The notes under the pieces are model-generated. The model was not told the origin of the DNA. It searched no databases and was given only the letters and a program-made list of their open reading frames with translations. Below are positions 56,238 through 64,000 of a stretch of 64,000 nucleotides of DNA, piece by piece. Made by a program: the position numbers and the translations under genes. Origin of the DNA: Candidatus Zixiibacteriota bacterium (GTDB lineage: Bacteria > Zixibacteria > MSB-5A5 > GN15 > JACZUZ01); the NCBI GenBank assembly GCA_024280835.1, contig JAJRPJ010000005.1:1-64000 (forward strand). The letters run 5' to 3'. The first letter of the stretch is position 1, and the number at the start of each line of letters is the position of its first letter.

Positions 56238-57001
56238 TGGAATTATTCAAAATCGGATTTCTTTCTTTTGGTATCAAAGACCTCGTCGACATCGGCATAG
56301 TCAGCGCCCTGATTTACAAGATGTTCGTGCTCATTCGTGGCACACGCACAGCGCAAATGGCCATCGGTCTGGCCCTCTTGATTGTTGTGGCCTCGCTGGC
56401 CTATTGGCTAGAGATGTCCGCGCTATCATGGATTTTTGGTAATCTGACAACCTTTGGGCTGCTAGCTCTCGTAATCCTCTTTCAACCAGAGCTACGCGGC
56501 ATTTTGGCAAACATCGGTCTCTCTGGCCCTTTGCGCCCGTTTAGCAATGTCACTGGACGTTTCTTAATTGAAGAAATCTCGCGTACAACAGTCCGTTTGG
56601 CAGAACTAAAATACGGCGGACTAATAATCATCGAAGGTCGAGTCGGGCTACGTGACTATATCGAAACAGGCAAAGAAATGAATGCCAAGTTTTCAGTGGA
56701 ACTAGTGACGACACTTTTCACTGGTTACACCCCCCTGCACGACGGCGCAGTAATAGTTTCGTCTGCAGGACAAATTGCGGCCGCCGCCTGCACTCTGCCG
56801 CTAACACAAAACCCACTCTACCGTAAACTCTACGGCATGCGCCACAAAGCCGGCATCGGTATCACAGAACTCTCCGATGCTGTGGCAATCATCACATCAG
56901 AAGAAACAGGACACATCTCAATAGCTCACAATGGAAAACTACAGCAAGACATCCACCGTGACGACTTCCGCGAAACCCTCGCCAACTATCTCACCAAATA
57001 G
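56237..57001 (+). CDS. cdaA: Diadenylate cyclase CdaA
   Basis: The 254-residue protein has three membrane helices (about 14-30, 37-54, 60-80) and a DAC domain (about 95-245). The catalytic DGA motif is in LHDGAVIVSS; the second motif reads RHKAGIGITE in place of the common RHRAAxGxSE. It makes c-di-AMP, which regulates potassium and osmolyte balance. The start overlaps folP by one base (TAATG). It is the usual folP-cdaA arrangement seen in several phyla. Confidence 0.93.
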   Translation: MELFKIGFLSFGIKDLVDIGIVSALIYKMFVLIRGTRTAQMAIGLALLIVVASLAYWLEMSALSWIFGNLTTFGLLALVILFQPELRGILANIGLSGPLRPFSNVTGRFLIEEISRTTVRLAELKYGGLIIIEGRVGLRDYIETGKEMNAKFSVELVTTLFTGYTPLHDGAVIVSSAGQIAAAACTLPLTQNPLYRKLYGMRHKAGIGITELSDAVAIITSEETGHISIAHNGKLQQDIHRDDFRETLANYLTK

Positions 57002-57029
57002 TCTTCTTGCCAGACAATGGAGTTTTCAA

Positions 57030-57491
57030 ATGGAATTCTCAATCCGCCAAATCTCCGCGTCTGAAACTGTCGAATTGCGACAAAATATCCTGCGGCCTCA
57101 TCAAGCTCTCAGTGAATGCGTCTACCCACATGACGAAACGCCCGAAACTTTCCATCTTGGAGCCTTTGTTAATGAGCCTCAAACTTCCAAAGAGCGCCTG
57201 ATTGGAATCGCCTCATTCTTATATGATCCAAACCAAGACTTGCCTGATCCAGAATCACAATATCGAATTCGCGGCATGGCCACCCAACTCGACTTTCGGC
57301 GGCTCGGAATCGGAACAGCTATGCTAAATGAAGGACTTTCAATTCTCAAAGAAAAAAAAGCCAAACGAGTCTGGTGCAACGCCAGAGAGACAGCTTTTGC
57401 TTTCTATGAAAAATCAGACTTCATAATGCTCGGCGAAATGTTCTACTTGCCAGGAATTGGCCCTCACAAAGTCTTCTGGCGAGAAGTCTAA
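57030..57491 (+). CDS. GNAT family N-acetyltransferase
   Basis: The 153-residue protein has the GNAT acetyl-CoA site in RRLGIGTAMLNEGLSIL (Q/RxxGxG/A pattern) and the end motif AFYEKSDFI. The N-terminal part resembles the YkkB/ElaA-like group. The acceptor is unknown. The start at 57030 is supported by TGGAG eight bases upstream; it lies 28 bases after cdaA. Confidence 0.88.
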   Translation: MEFSIRQISASETVELRQNILRPHQALSECVYPHDETPETFHLGAFVNEPQTSKERLIGIASFLYDPNQDLPDPESQYRIRGMATQLDFRRLGIGTAMLNEGLSILKEKKAKRVWCNARETAFAFYEKSDFIMLGEMFYLPGIGPHKVFWREV

Positions 57492-57668
57492 ACCAAACTA
57501 ACTCAATGTCTTACCATTCTCGCAGAACATAGGCCTCCAATAATTAACTGCTTGACAACGTCCTGTCTCCATATTAGTCTTCTGATAGCTTTAGTACTAC
57601 TTCATCAACATGTTTCGACAACATGTTTTTTATCAACCAGACCGTTCACTCAGAACCAGGGAGCATCC

Positions 57669-60134
57669 ATGTCTACTCGTTCTAGAAGCATCCTTGCAGT
57701 CGTATTTTTATTGTTTTCGTTTTCTATATTCAACAATCAACACACTTTTGCTGAATCCAAGAGAGATGCAAACGCCGCTCCCCAAGACGGACTATCAGTC
57801 GGAACAGTTAGAAACGGACTGACGGCAATTAGTCCTGAATTGCGAGACATCCTCAAAATCGCGCCAGTAGGCAATCAAATAACGACCATAAATATTGAAG
57901 TCGATATCATGGACGCCGGTAGTCACATCCATGCCCTTAAGCAAGCGGAAATTGACGCTCTCGTACAAATGTTCGCCTGCCAAGGCATAACTCTGACAAT
58001 TGACATCAGCGACACAATTCCAGAAACAGCAATTCTAGAGTCTGGAGGCGTCGGAGTCTTTCAGAATTCCACCCCGGGGCAATACCTTGATATCAAGAAC
58101 ACCTACTTCGATCATGCTGCCGTTCCAGGCTGGCATTACTGCATCATGGGCCACAATTACGACCTTGGCGGTGGTGTCACAGGCTCAAGCGGTCTCGCTG
58201 AACTTTTTGGTGACGATTTCATTGTCACTATGGGCTCGTTTACTGGCGTTGTAGGCACACCTTTTGACAGAGCGTCAACTTTTGCACATGAACTGGGGCA
58301 CAACCTTGGCTTGAACCATGCTGGGGACCAAGACGAAAGCATGATCACGCAATACAAACCGAACTACGTCAGCGTCATGGCCTATCGCTACCAGCTATCA
58401 GGTGTCAGAGTCAAGACCGCCTGTCTCGGTGTGACTGATGGTTGCGTAGAGCTCAAGAATCTTGACTATTCTCACGGACTACAGATTACACTAGACGAAA
58501 CGGCGCTTGATGAATCTGTAGGAATGGGTTTTGGTCCTTACGATTGGAATTGCAATGGTGTAATCGACGCAGGGCTTGTAACCTTTGATGTATCTGACAG
58601 CAAATTCCCCTGCACAGATAGTGGCAGCTATCAAACGATTACCGATTATGATGACTGGGCAAATATTGTTGATGTTACTGTTCCGCCAGCAAACGGAGCT
58701 CTTCTCAATCGCGCTGTTTCAGATTGTATCACTCCCCAAGAGTATAGCTCACTTAAAAACAGAGATGTTGGCTGTATTCAACCAGCAGTAGAAGTCGAGC
58801 CTTGTGTAGTTCTGGCAGGGGACGACGATGGAGACGGCGTTCCAAACTTATGTGACGCATGCCCTGGCTTTGACGATTTATTAGACGCGGATGGTGATGG
58901 AGTTCCAGATGGTTGTGACATCTGTGCCGCCGGTGATGACAACATCGATCCCGACTTAGATTTCATCCCCTCGGCTTGCGATAACTGCCCAACCCAAAAC
59001 AATCCCACTCAGATTGATCAAGACAGCGACGGAATAGGTGATAGATGTGACAACTGTGACTTCGACTCTAACCCAAATCAACTTGACTCTGACGGTGACA
59101 ATGTCGGTGATGCTTGTGATGTTTGCCCTGGCTTCAGAGACGATTTGGACGCCGATGGTGACGGAGTACCCGACGGCTGTGACGTCTGCCCTGGATTTGA
59201 TGACACTATTGACTCTGACGGCGACACTGTGCCAGACGGATGCGATGTTTGCCCAGGCGGTGATGATACAATTGACACTGACGGAGATAGTGTCCCCGAT
59301 GATTGTGATATTTGTCCAACAGGAATCGATAGTTTGGATGTCGACAATGACGGATTACCTGACGGCTGTGACAATTGCCCTCAATCAAACAACCCAGGGC
59401 AGGAAGACGGCGACGGTGACGGCGCCGGAGACCTTTGTGACAATTGCCCGACAATTTCAAACCCCGGTCAAGAGGACGCCGACTTTGATGGAATTGGCGA
59501 TGTCTGTGACACTGACGCGGACAATGATGGCGTCCCAGATGTCTCAGATAACTGCGTAACAACCTTCAATCCGTCCCAAGCGGATTCTGATAATGATGGA
59601 ATTGGAGATGTCTGTGACGCTTGTCCTCAAGACCCCGACAATGACGCAGACGGTGATGGACTTTGCGGTGATGTCGACAATTGCCCGACAATAGTCAACC
59701 CAGCGCAAGCCGACGCTGACTTCGATTTCGTTGGTGACGCCTGCGATAATTGCCCAAGTGTTTTCAACTTCTTCCAAGCCGATGCTGATGCAGATGGAGT
59801 TGGTGATGCCTGCGATATTTGCCCAGGATTCGACGACAATCTTGACACTGATGGCGATGGTGTCCCAGATGGCTGTGATAGCTGCCCAACTGAACCAGAC
59901 CCTTGCTCTGGATGTTGTGACACAGCTGGTGACTATGACCACAATGGCTCATTCAACATCGCCGATGTCACTGCTGGAATCGCCAGAATATTTGCCGGTG
60001 GCCCAGCTCCAGCCTGTCAGGATGAGGCTGACTCCGACGGCGACAATTCATTTAACATTGCTGATGTAACCTACGGAATCGCTAGAATATTCGGTGGTGG
60101 ACCAGCGCCAGAGTGTGGAACGACTGGAAGCTAA
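57669..60134 (+). CDS. Secreted metzincin protease with thrombospondin type-3 and dockerin-like repeats
   Basis: The 821-residue protein has a signal peptide (about 1-33), a metzincin catalytic domain with H207-E-L-G-H-x2-G-x2-H (AHELGHNLGLNH) and a Met-turn (SVMAYRY), then a long Asp-rich region (about 385-745) of more than ten calcium-binding type-3 repeats (DxDGDGVPDGCDxCP), and at the end two copies of a dockerin-like unit (NIADVTxGIARIFxGGPAP). It would be exported and fold on calcium. The start is set by AGGGAG at 57660-57664. The opposite-strand frames here are shadows of the repeats. Confidence 0.9.
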   Translation: MSTRSRSILAVVFLLFSFSIFNNQHTFAESKRDANAAPQDGLSVGTVRNGLTAISPELRDILKIAPVGNQITTINIEVDIMDAGSHIHALKQAEIDALVQMFACQGITLTIDISDTIPETAILESGGVGVFQNSTPGQYLDIKNTYFDHAAVPGWHYCIMGHNYDLGGGVTGSSGLAELFGDDFIVTMGSFTGVVGTPFDRASTFAHELGHNLGLNHAGDQDESMITQYKPNYVSVMAYRYQLSGVRVKTACLGVTDGCVELKNLDYSHGLQITLDETALDESVGMGFGPYDWNCNGVIDAGLVTFDVSDSKFPCTDSGSYQTITDYDDWANIVDVTVPPANGALLNRAVSDCITPQEYSSLKNRDVGCIQPAVEVEPCVVLAGDDDGDGVPNLCDACPGFDDLLDADGDGVPDGCDICAAGDDNIDPDLDFIPSACDNCPTQNNPTQIDQDSDGIGDRCDNCDFDSNPNQLDSDGDNVGDACDVCPGFRDDLDADGDGVPDGCDVCPGFDDTIDSDGDTVPDGCDVCPGGDDTIDTDGDSVPDDCDICPTGIDSLDVDNDGLPDGCDNCPQSNNPGQEDGDGDGAGDLCDNCPTISNPGQEDADFDGIGDVCDTDADNDGVPDVSDNCVTTFNPSQADSDNDGIGDVCDACPQDPDNDADGDGLCGDVDNCPTIVNPAQADADFDFVGDACDNCPSVFNFFQADADADGVGDACDICPGFDDNLDTDGDGVPDGCDSCPTEPDPCSGCCDTAGDYDHNGSFNIADVTAGIARIFAGGPAPACQDEADSDGDNSFNIADVTYGIARIFGGGPAPECGTTGS

Positions 60135-60188
60135 TTTATTGTAACCTTATGCGAAATCGCATCTAGGAAATTGTGAAACACAGAAAAG

Positions 60189-60229
60189 ACTGAGCGCCTA
60201 GGCCACAACGGCTAGGCGCTCAGTTTTTC
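60189..60229. terminator. Strong bidirectional terminator
   Basis: ACTGAGCGCCTA (60189-60200) pairs with TAGGCGCTCAGT (60213-60224), extended by GCC/GGC; TTTTTCTT follows on the plus strand. It separates the protease gene from the convergent Nudix gene. Confidence 0.85.
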
Positions 60230-60655
60230 TTGACACAATCTTAGAGCTTGGATATTGCTTAAAAAATGGAGCATACCGAGCGCAACCTCATAACTAACCC
60301 ACTTGTACTCAGTGTGCTCCGCAGGGTCTATGACTGGTTCAGAATCGCTGTCAACCTCTGCAATAAATACATACTCAGTCAGTAGCTCAACTTCAGCGCC
60401 ATAGTGATGTTTCATTGATTCTGGAACTGGGAAACTTCCCTCGTATTCTACTTGCCTAATTGTGACCCCGTCAAAACCCGTTTCCTCATATAATTCTCTG
60501 GTGGCCGTCTCCAGAATAGTTTCCTCATCCTCGACACCACCAGTAACACCCTGCCAGAAACCACCAGACTCTGGCGTTCGATGCAGCAAAAGATATTCTC
60601 GTTTGGAATTAATTGTTCTGGAAATATAAATAGCAATTTGAATTGGTCTTCGCAT
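60212..60655 (-). CDS. Nudix hydrolase (NudB-like)
   Basis: The 147-residue protein has a full Nudix box (GGVEDEETILETATRELYEE) and the pattern of the NudB/dATP pyrophosphohydrolase group. NudB removes pyrophosphate from dihydroneopterin triphosphate, the step after FolE, so a folate role is plausible given folE and folP 5 kb away. The ATG at 60655 is chosen; a GTG at 60664 is possible. It ends inside the shared terminator. Confidence 0.88.
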   Translation of the reverse strand: MRRPIQIAIYISRTINSKREYLLLHRTPESGGFWQGVTGGVEDEETILETATRELYEETGFDGVTIRQVEYEGSFPVPESMKHHYGAEVELLTEYVFIAEVDSDSEPVIDPAEHTEYKWVSYEVALGMLHFLSNIQALRLCQEKLSA

Positions 60656-60693
60656 CAGAAACACTCAACGCCGCTTTCTCAAACAAGTCAATC

Positions 60694-61461
60694 TCACAGC
60701 TCTTTAAGCGCCAACTCACCGCCAGACATCTCAACATAATTGAACCTGCTGATGAACTCACCAGTATTGATATAAATACCCTCTTCCCAATTGTGAAATA
60801 AGGGAGTATGTAGGTGGCCAATCAAAACCGCGTCATAACCTTCAAGCAATTTACTGCGCGCGTATTTTTCATAGGCGGGATGAAAAGAATGAATCCCGAG
60901 GTCAGTGCGTTTGGAAGTATGTTTACGCGAACTACCAGCCACCCAACGCGCCAGTGGTATCCCCCAATCCGCAGGCAACAAACGATATAGCGCAACATTA
61001 ACAGGGTTACGCAACACGCGTTTGAGAATCCGATACTTCCAATCCTCTGGCGCCAAACCGTCACCATGAATTAGAAACATACGTTTCCCTTGTTCTTTCA
61101 ATTCCAGTGAGTCACGATGAATAGTGATACCAGCTTCGGTCGTCAAGAAATCGCCGAGCCAAAAATCATGATTACCGCTAACATAATCAACTGGAATACC
61201 AGCTTCGACCAATTCGGCGAGCTTGAAAATAACTTTTAACTGTTGTTTGGGAATTGCGTTCTTGTATTCAAACCAAAAATCATAAAGGTCACCGAGGATT
61301 ACCAATCGTGAACCACGCTCTTTGACCAAGTTCAACAGCTCAAAAATCTTATTGGCCTTGAGGCGTTCAAGCGTCGGATCATTAGCGCCCAAATGCGCGT
61401 CAGAAAAGACAAACAGCGAGCCGCCGTTCGTTGTCTGCTCTTTAGAATTATCGGGAATCAT
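60694..61461 (-). CDS. UDP-2,3-diacylglucosamine diphosphatase (LpxH-like)
   Basis: The 255-residue protein has the calcineurin-like metal motifs FSDAHLG, GDLYDFW, GNHDFWLG, LIHGDGLAP and GHLHTP in order, with spacing of the LpxH family. It cleaves UDP-diacylglucosamine to lipid X in lipid A synthesis, which implies a lipopolysaccharide-bearing outer membrane. The start overlaps the putP stop by four bases (ATGA). Confidence 0.88.
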   Translation of the reverse strand: MIPDNSKEQTTNGGSLFVFSDAHLGANDPTLERLKANKIFELLNLVKERGSRLVILGDLYDFWFEYKNAIPKQQLKVIFKLAELVEAGIPVDYVSGNHDFWLGDFLTTEAGITIHRDSLELKEQGKRMFLIHGDGLAPEDWKYRILKRVLRNPVNVALYRLLPADWGIPLARWVAGSSRKHTSKRTDLGIHSFHPAYEKYARSKLLEGYDAVLIGHLHTPLFHNWEEGIYINTGEFISRFNYVEMSGGELALKEL

Positions 61462-62933
61462 AACGACGAAAGCTTGCTCTGCGACTGGCTCTTATATGTC
61501 AGATTACTAACCAGCCAAACAGCCAGTGTCGCTAGAATAAATGCTGGCACAATCTCAAATAATCCAACACCACCGATTTCATTTTTTAAGTAATCAATAT
61601 TTCGCCAGATAATCGTCACTAGCGAACCAGTCAACATCCCTGCCAGAACTCCTTCGCGAGTTGTCTTCTTCCACCACAACGTAAACAACAAAGCAGGCCC
61701 AAATGCAGAACCCAACCCCGACCAAGCAAACCCAACAATGCTAAAAACGAAATCCTTGTCATTGGCCTGAGCATACCAAGCCAAACCAAAAGCCACAACA
61801 CCAATAATCACCGTGGTAGTGCGTGAAAGTGACACCAACGAGCTCTCACTGGCCTTGGGATTGATTGAACCATGGTAGACATCCTCCGAAACTGCCGAAG
61901 TCGCCACCAACAGTTGACTATCAGCAGTCGACATCATCGCGGCGATAGCCCCTGATATCAAAATCCCAGCCAACCAGCCAGGCAATAAATCATTAGCCAA
62001 CATTGGCATGAGTTTTTCTGCGTCTTCCAGTGGCGCTTGATTCACCAAATACGCCGCGCCGAAAAGCCCGATAAACATAGCTCCCCAAAAAGCCACCACC
62101 GCCCAGCTAATTCCAATCAAAGCGCCTTTGCGTAATTCGTTCGGATCTTTGATAGCCATGAAACGAGTAATCAAATGCGGTTGAGCCATATACCCTAGCC
62201 CCCACGCCAACCCCGAAATAACTGAGAGAACTGCGGCGATACCAGATTTTCCACCTGTCAACGAACCAAAAGCAGGGTCGGCGCTAGCGACAAAAGAGCT
62301 GACTTGATCATAGCCACCAAGTTCCATCAACAAAGCAATCGGCAGAATCACCAACGTGCCAATCATCAAAATCGCTTGCACAAAATCCGTCCAAGCCACC
62401 GCCATGAACCCACCTGCAACTGTATAGAATAGAATTATTCCAGCGCCGAGAAGCATACCATCAAACTTGTCAATTCCAAAAGTCACGTTCAGAACTTTAC
62501 CAGCGCCAATAAACTGCGCCGAGACATAGAAGGTAAAGAAGACAACAATAATCACTGTCGCCAAATATCGGATAGCGTGGGTAGTGTCATTAAATGTATT
62601 CGAGAAAAACTGCGGCAGTGTAATCGCCCCAACTTGCTCTGACTGCAAACGCAAAGGTTTGGCAATCACCATCCAAGAAACCAGAATACCAGTGCTACAT
62701 CCAACAGCCACCCAAATATCCAGCAGACCGTTGGCATACAAGGCCGCAGGAAGTCCCAGCAACAACCAAGATGATTCACCCGAAGCCCGCTCAGAAAATG
62801 TTATCACCCAAATTCCAAGACGTCGCCCACCCAGCACATAGTCGCTGATAGTCTTGTTGTGTTTGAATGTCAGAAGTCCGACGACAAAAATCACTATCAA
62901 ATAGATTACAAAACCAATAACAGTCGCGCTCAT
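61458..62933 (-). CDS. Sodium:solute symporter (PutP-like)
   Basis: The 491-residue protein belongs to the sodium:solute symporter family with about 13 helices. ERASGESSWLLLGLPAALYA and AAMMSTADSQLL are typical of the proline/pantothenate group. It imports an amino acid or related solute with sodium. It lies between the small accessory gene (overlapping by four bases) and lpxH-like gene. Confidence 0.92.
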   Translation of the reverse strand: MSATVIGFVIYLIVIFVVGLLTFKHNKTISDYVLGGRRLGIWVITFSERASGESSWLLLGLPAALYANGLLDIWVAVGCSTGILVSWMVIAKPLRLQSEQVGAITLPQFFSNTFNDTTHAIRYLATVIIVVFFTFYVSAQFIGAGKVLNVTFGIDKFDGMLLGAGIILFYTVAGGFMAVAWTDFVQAILMIGTLVILPIALLMELGGYDQVSSFVASADPAFGSLTGGKSGIAAVLSVISGLAWGLGYMAQPHLITRFMAIKDPNELRKGALIGISWAVVAFWGAMFIGLFGAAYLVNQAPLEDAEKLMPMLANDLLPGWLAGILISGAIAAMMSTADSQLLVATSAVSEDVYHGSINPKASESSLVSLSRTTTVIIGVVAFGLAWYAQANDKDFVFSIVGFAWSGLGSAFGPALLFTLWWKKTTREGVLAGMLTGSLVTIIWRNIDYLKNEIGGVGLFEIVPAFILATLAVWLVSNLTYKSQSQSKLSSL

Positions 62934-63034
62934 GGACGTTCCTTCTTAGGAGCAGTCAAAAAGAAAAACACAGCTCCCGCGCAAACCAAAACCACTGGCG
63001 GAACAAACAACCAAAAGTTTTCCCAAAATCCCAT
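62930..63034 (-). CDS. Small single-helix symporter accessory protein
   Basis: A 34-residue product starts at ATG 63034 and ends in TGA overlapping the symporter ATG (ATGA, 62930-62933). It begins MGFWENFWLFVPP and is one hydrophobic helix followed by KKERP. The four-base coupling and the helix resemble the small accessory subunits known for sodium symporters. It was too short for routine gene calling. Confidence 0.6.
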   Translation of the reverse strand: MGFWENFWLFVPPVVLVCAGAVFFFLTAPKKERP

Positions 63035-63063
63035 CTTAGCTCTACCTATCCCTCTAACTATAC

Positions 63064-64000
63064 TTAGTGATTGCTAACATCGGCGACATTGTCGTTTGTC
63101 TCTTCGGTATCATCCACGTTCTCCACACTGTCAATAGCGCTGTCCACGGCGCTGTCATCCAGCGGCGGATTTATCCATTCGTTATCCAAGAACATTGGGT
63201 CCTCAGCGGTAACATCATAATCATCGCGAAGTTTGCGAATTATCACATAAGTATAGGTCTGTGAAGTCGCCAAAATTGAGATGCCATAACCCCAGACATA
63301 AGCAAAGATAATCACCAGCGCAAACGCCATAATTACCGCCGCAAAACCATCGGAGCCGCCTTTACTCCAACGACCAATATCAAAACCGATTTCAACTCCA
63401 GCTACCTGTAAATTCGGCCAGAGGTTGGTAGTGAAATCAATCAAAGAGCCACGCAAAGGCAAAAGCCGCGCGCCACCTGCAAATGTCTGAGCCACAGTCT
63501 CGCCACCAGTCAAAGATGACAACCAAAGAAAACTCTTAAGCGCCAAAGCGCTAAAAGCCGAAAGTATCCAAACACATACTTTAGCGGAACCAAACGAGAA
63601 GACAGTGTAACCCACCCAACGGAATGGCTGCCGCAGAAAAGTCGAAAATGTCTCAACAATCGAGGTAAATGATTCGCCGATCCTATCAGCGGCAGTCGCC
63701 GCGGGCAAAATCAAAAATGACAAAACAAAAACCAGCGCAATCACTACAGTAAACAAAGCCACCAAGAATCCGGGGATAACAAAAAGCACACTATAAAGCG
63801 CATCTCCAATCCATGGAATGCGCGCCACTAATCCCAAGCCGCTATTGAACCCCAAGAGAAAAAGTAAGAACAATGCCATCGCCCCCAATGCCAAAGCAGT
63901 TTGTTTCCAGCGACTCAGCGAAAAGCGGATACCATCTTTTGCGCTACAGAGACGATTACCGCGCAACTCTTCAATAGTTATCAATGCAATCGCCAAGAAA
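63064..64000 (-). CDS. Polytopic membrane protein, 5' end outside the window
   Basis: The frame is open from the window edge to the stop at 63064, giving at least 310 residues. It has about five membrane helices (near 35-52, 70-95, 120-140, 150-170, 218-245 of the visible part) and an acidic Asp/Glu-rich C-terminal tail of about 40 residues. A TTG at 63996 could be a start, but the frame continues beyond it, so the N-terminus probably lies upstream. I recognise no family. Confidence 0.75.
   Translation of the reverse strand, partial: FLAIALITIEELRGNRLCSAKDGIRFSLSRWKQTALALGAMALFLLFLLGFNSGLGLVARIPWIGDALYSVLFVIPGFLVALFTVVIALVFVLSFLILPAATAADRIGESFTSIVETFSTFLRQPFRWVGYTVFSFGSAKVCVWILSAFSALALKSFLWLSSLTGGETVAQTFAGGARLLPLRGSLIDFTTNLWPNLQVAGVEIGFDIGRWSKGGSDGFAAVIMAFALVIIFAYVWGYGISILATSQTYTYVIIRKLRDDYDVTAEDPMFLDNEWINPPLDDSAVDSAIDSVENVDDTEETNDNVADVSNH

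Noticed and set aside
59078-59942. Long opposite-strand frames in the protease gene
   Set aside because: They arise from the regular GAC/GGT-rich codons of the calcium repeats.

Overview
The window looks like a chromosomal segment of a free-living, diderm, moderately AT-rich bacterium. An LpxH-type lipid A enzyme, an outer-membrane barrel protein and a lipoprotein point to an outer membrane. Several traits fit the FCB superphylum and in particular candidate lineages such as Zixibacteria: a secreted protease with thrombospondin type-3 repeats and paired dockerin-like C-terminal repeats, tandem DUF3857/transglutaminase proteins, GIN-domain (DUF2807) protein, a B12-dependent ribonucleotide reductase and a lysine-rich histone H1-like protein. 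The lineage is an inference from gene content; no rRNA, tRNA, CRISPR array, transposase or prophage module was seen.

Layout. 1-4.3 kb: the end of a PDZ-like protein, a barrel protein, MgtC-like membrane protein, exonuclease III, a glycine-zipper lipoprotein and a histone H1-like protein with a Myb-like insert. 4.3-6.5 kb: a radical SAM protein plus a metallophosphoesterase-fold protein that lacks the usual first metal motif, behind a structured leader. 6.5-12.8 kb: haem-type chemoreceptor, M28 peptidase, DUF4234 protein, metallo-beta-lactamase-fold protein and EVE protein, with two copies of a palindromic repeat. 12.8-20.1 kb: a BtuCDF/FecBCD-like importer, a thioesterase and class II (adenosylcobalamin) ribonucleotide reductase. 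20.1-21.2 kb: a 1.1 kb stretch without a convincing gene but with direct repeats, a G-quadruplex motif, an extended -10 promoter and a foldable RNA. 21.2-26.2 kb: GIN protein, CheY-like regulator, quinone oxidoreductase, HNH nuclease, RRM protein and flippase-like membrane protein.

26.4-30.8 kb carries two adjacent DUF3857/transglutaminase-like exported proteins, one with an intact catalytic triad and one apparently dead. 30.8-41.8 kb is a minus-strand run: dUTPase, SAH hydrolase, SAM synthetase, a nucleotidyltransferase, an uncharacterised four-gene membrane complex, phosphoglucose/phosphomannose isomerase, and PTS EI and HPr. 42-50 kb holds DprA, Obg, a TPR protein, a methyltransferase, a hybrid histidine kinase and PurL. 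50.3-57.5 kb is a plus-strand housekeeping run: tilS-hpt-ftsH, then folE-folP-cdaA and an acetyltransferase. 57.7-64 kb has the large secreted metalloprotease, a Nudix hydrolase, LpxH, and a sodium:solute symporter with a 34-residue accessory protein, ending in a truncated membrane protein.

The best candidates for undescribed biology are the four-gene membrane cluster (35.1-38.4 kb), the radical SAM/degenerate phosphoesterase pair (4.7-6.4 kb), the active/inactive transglutaminase pair (26.4-30.8 kb), and the non-coding region at 20.1-21.2 kb.
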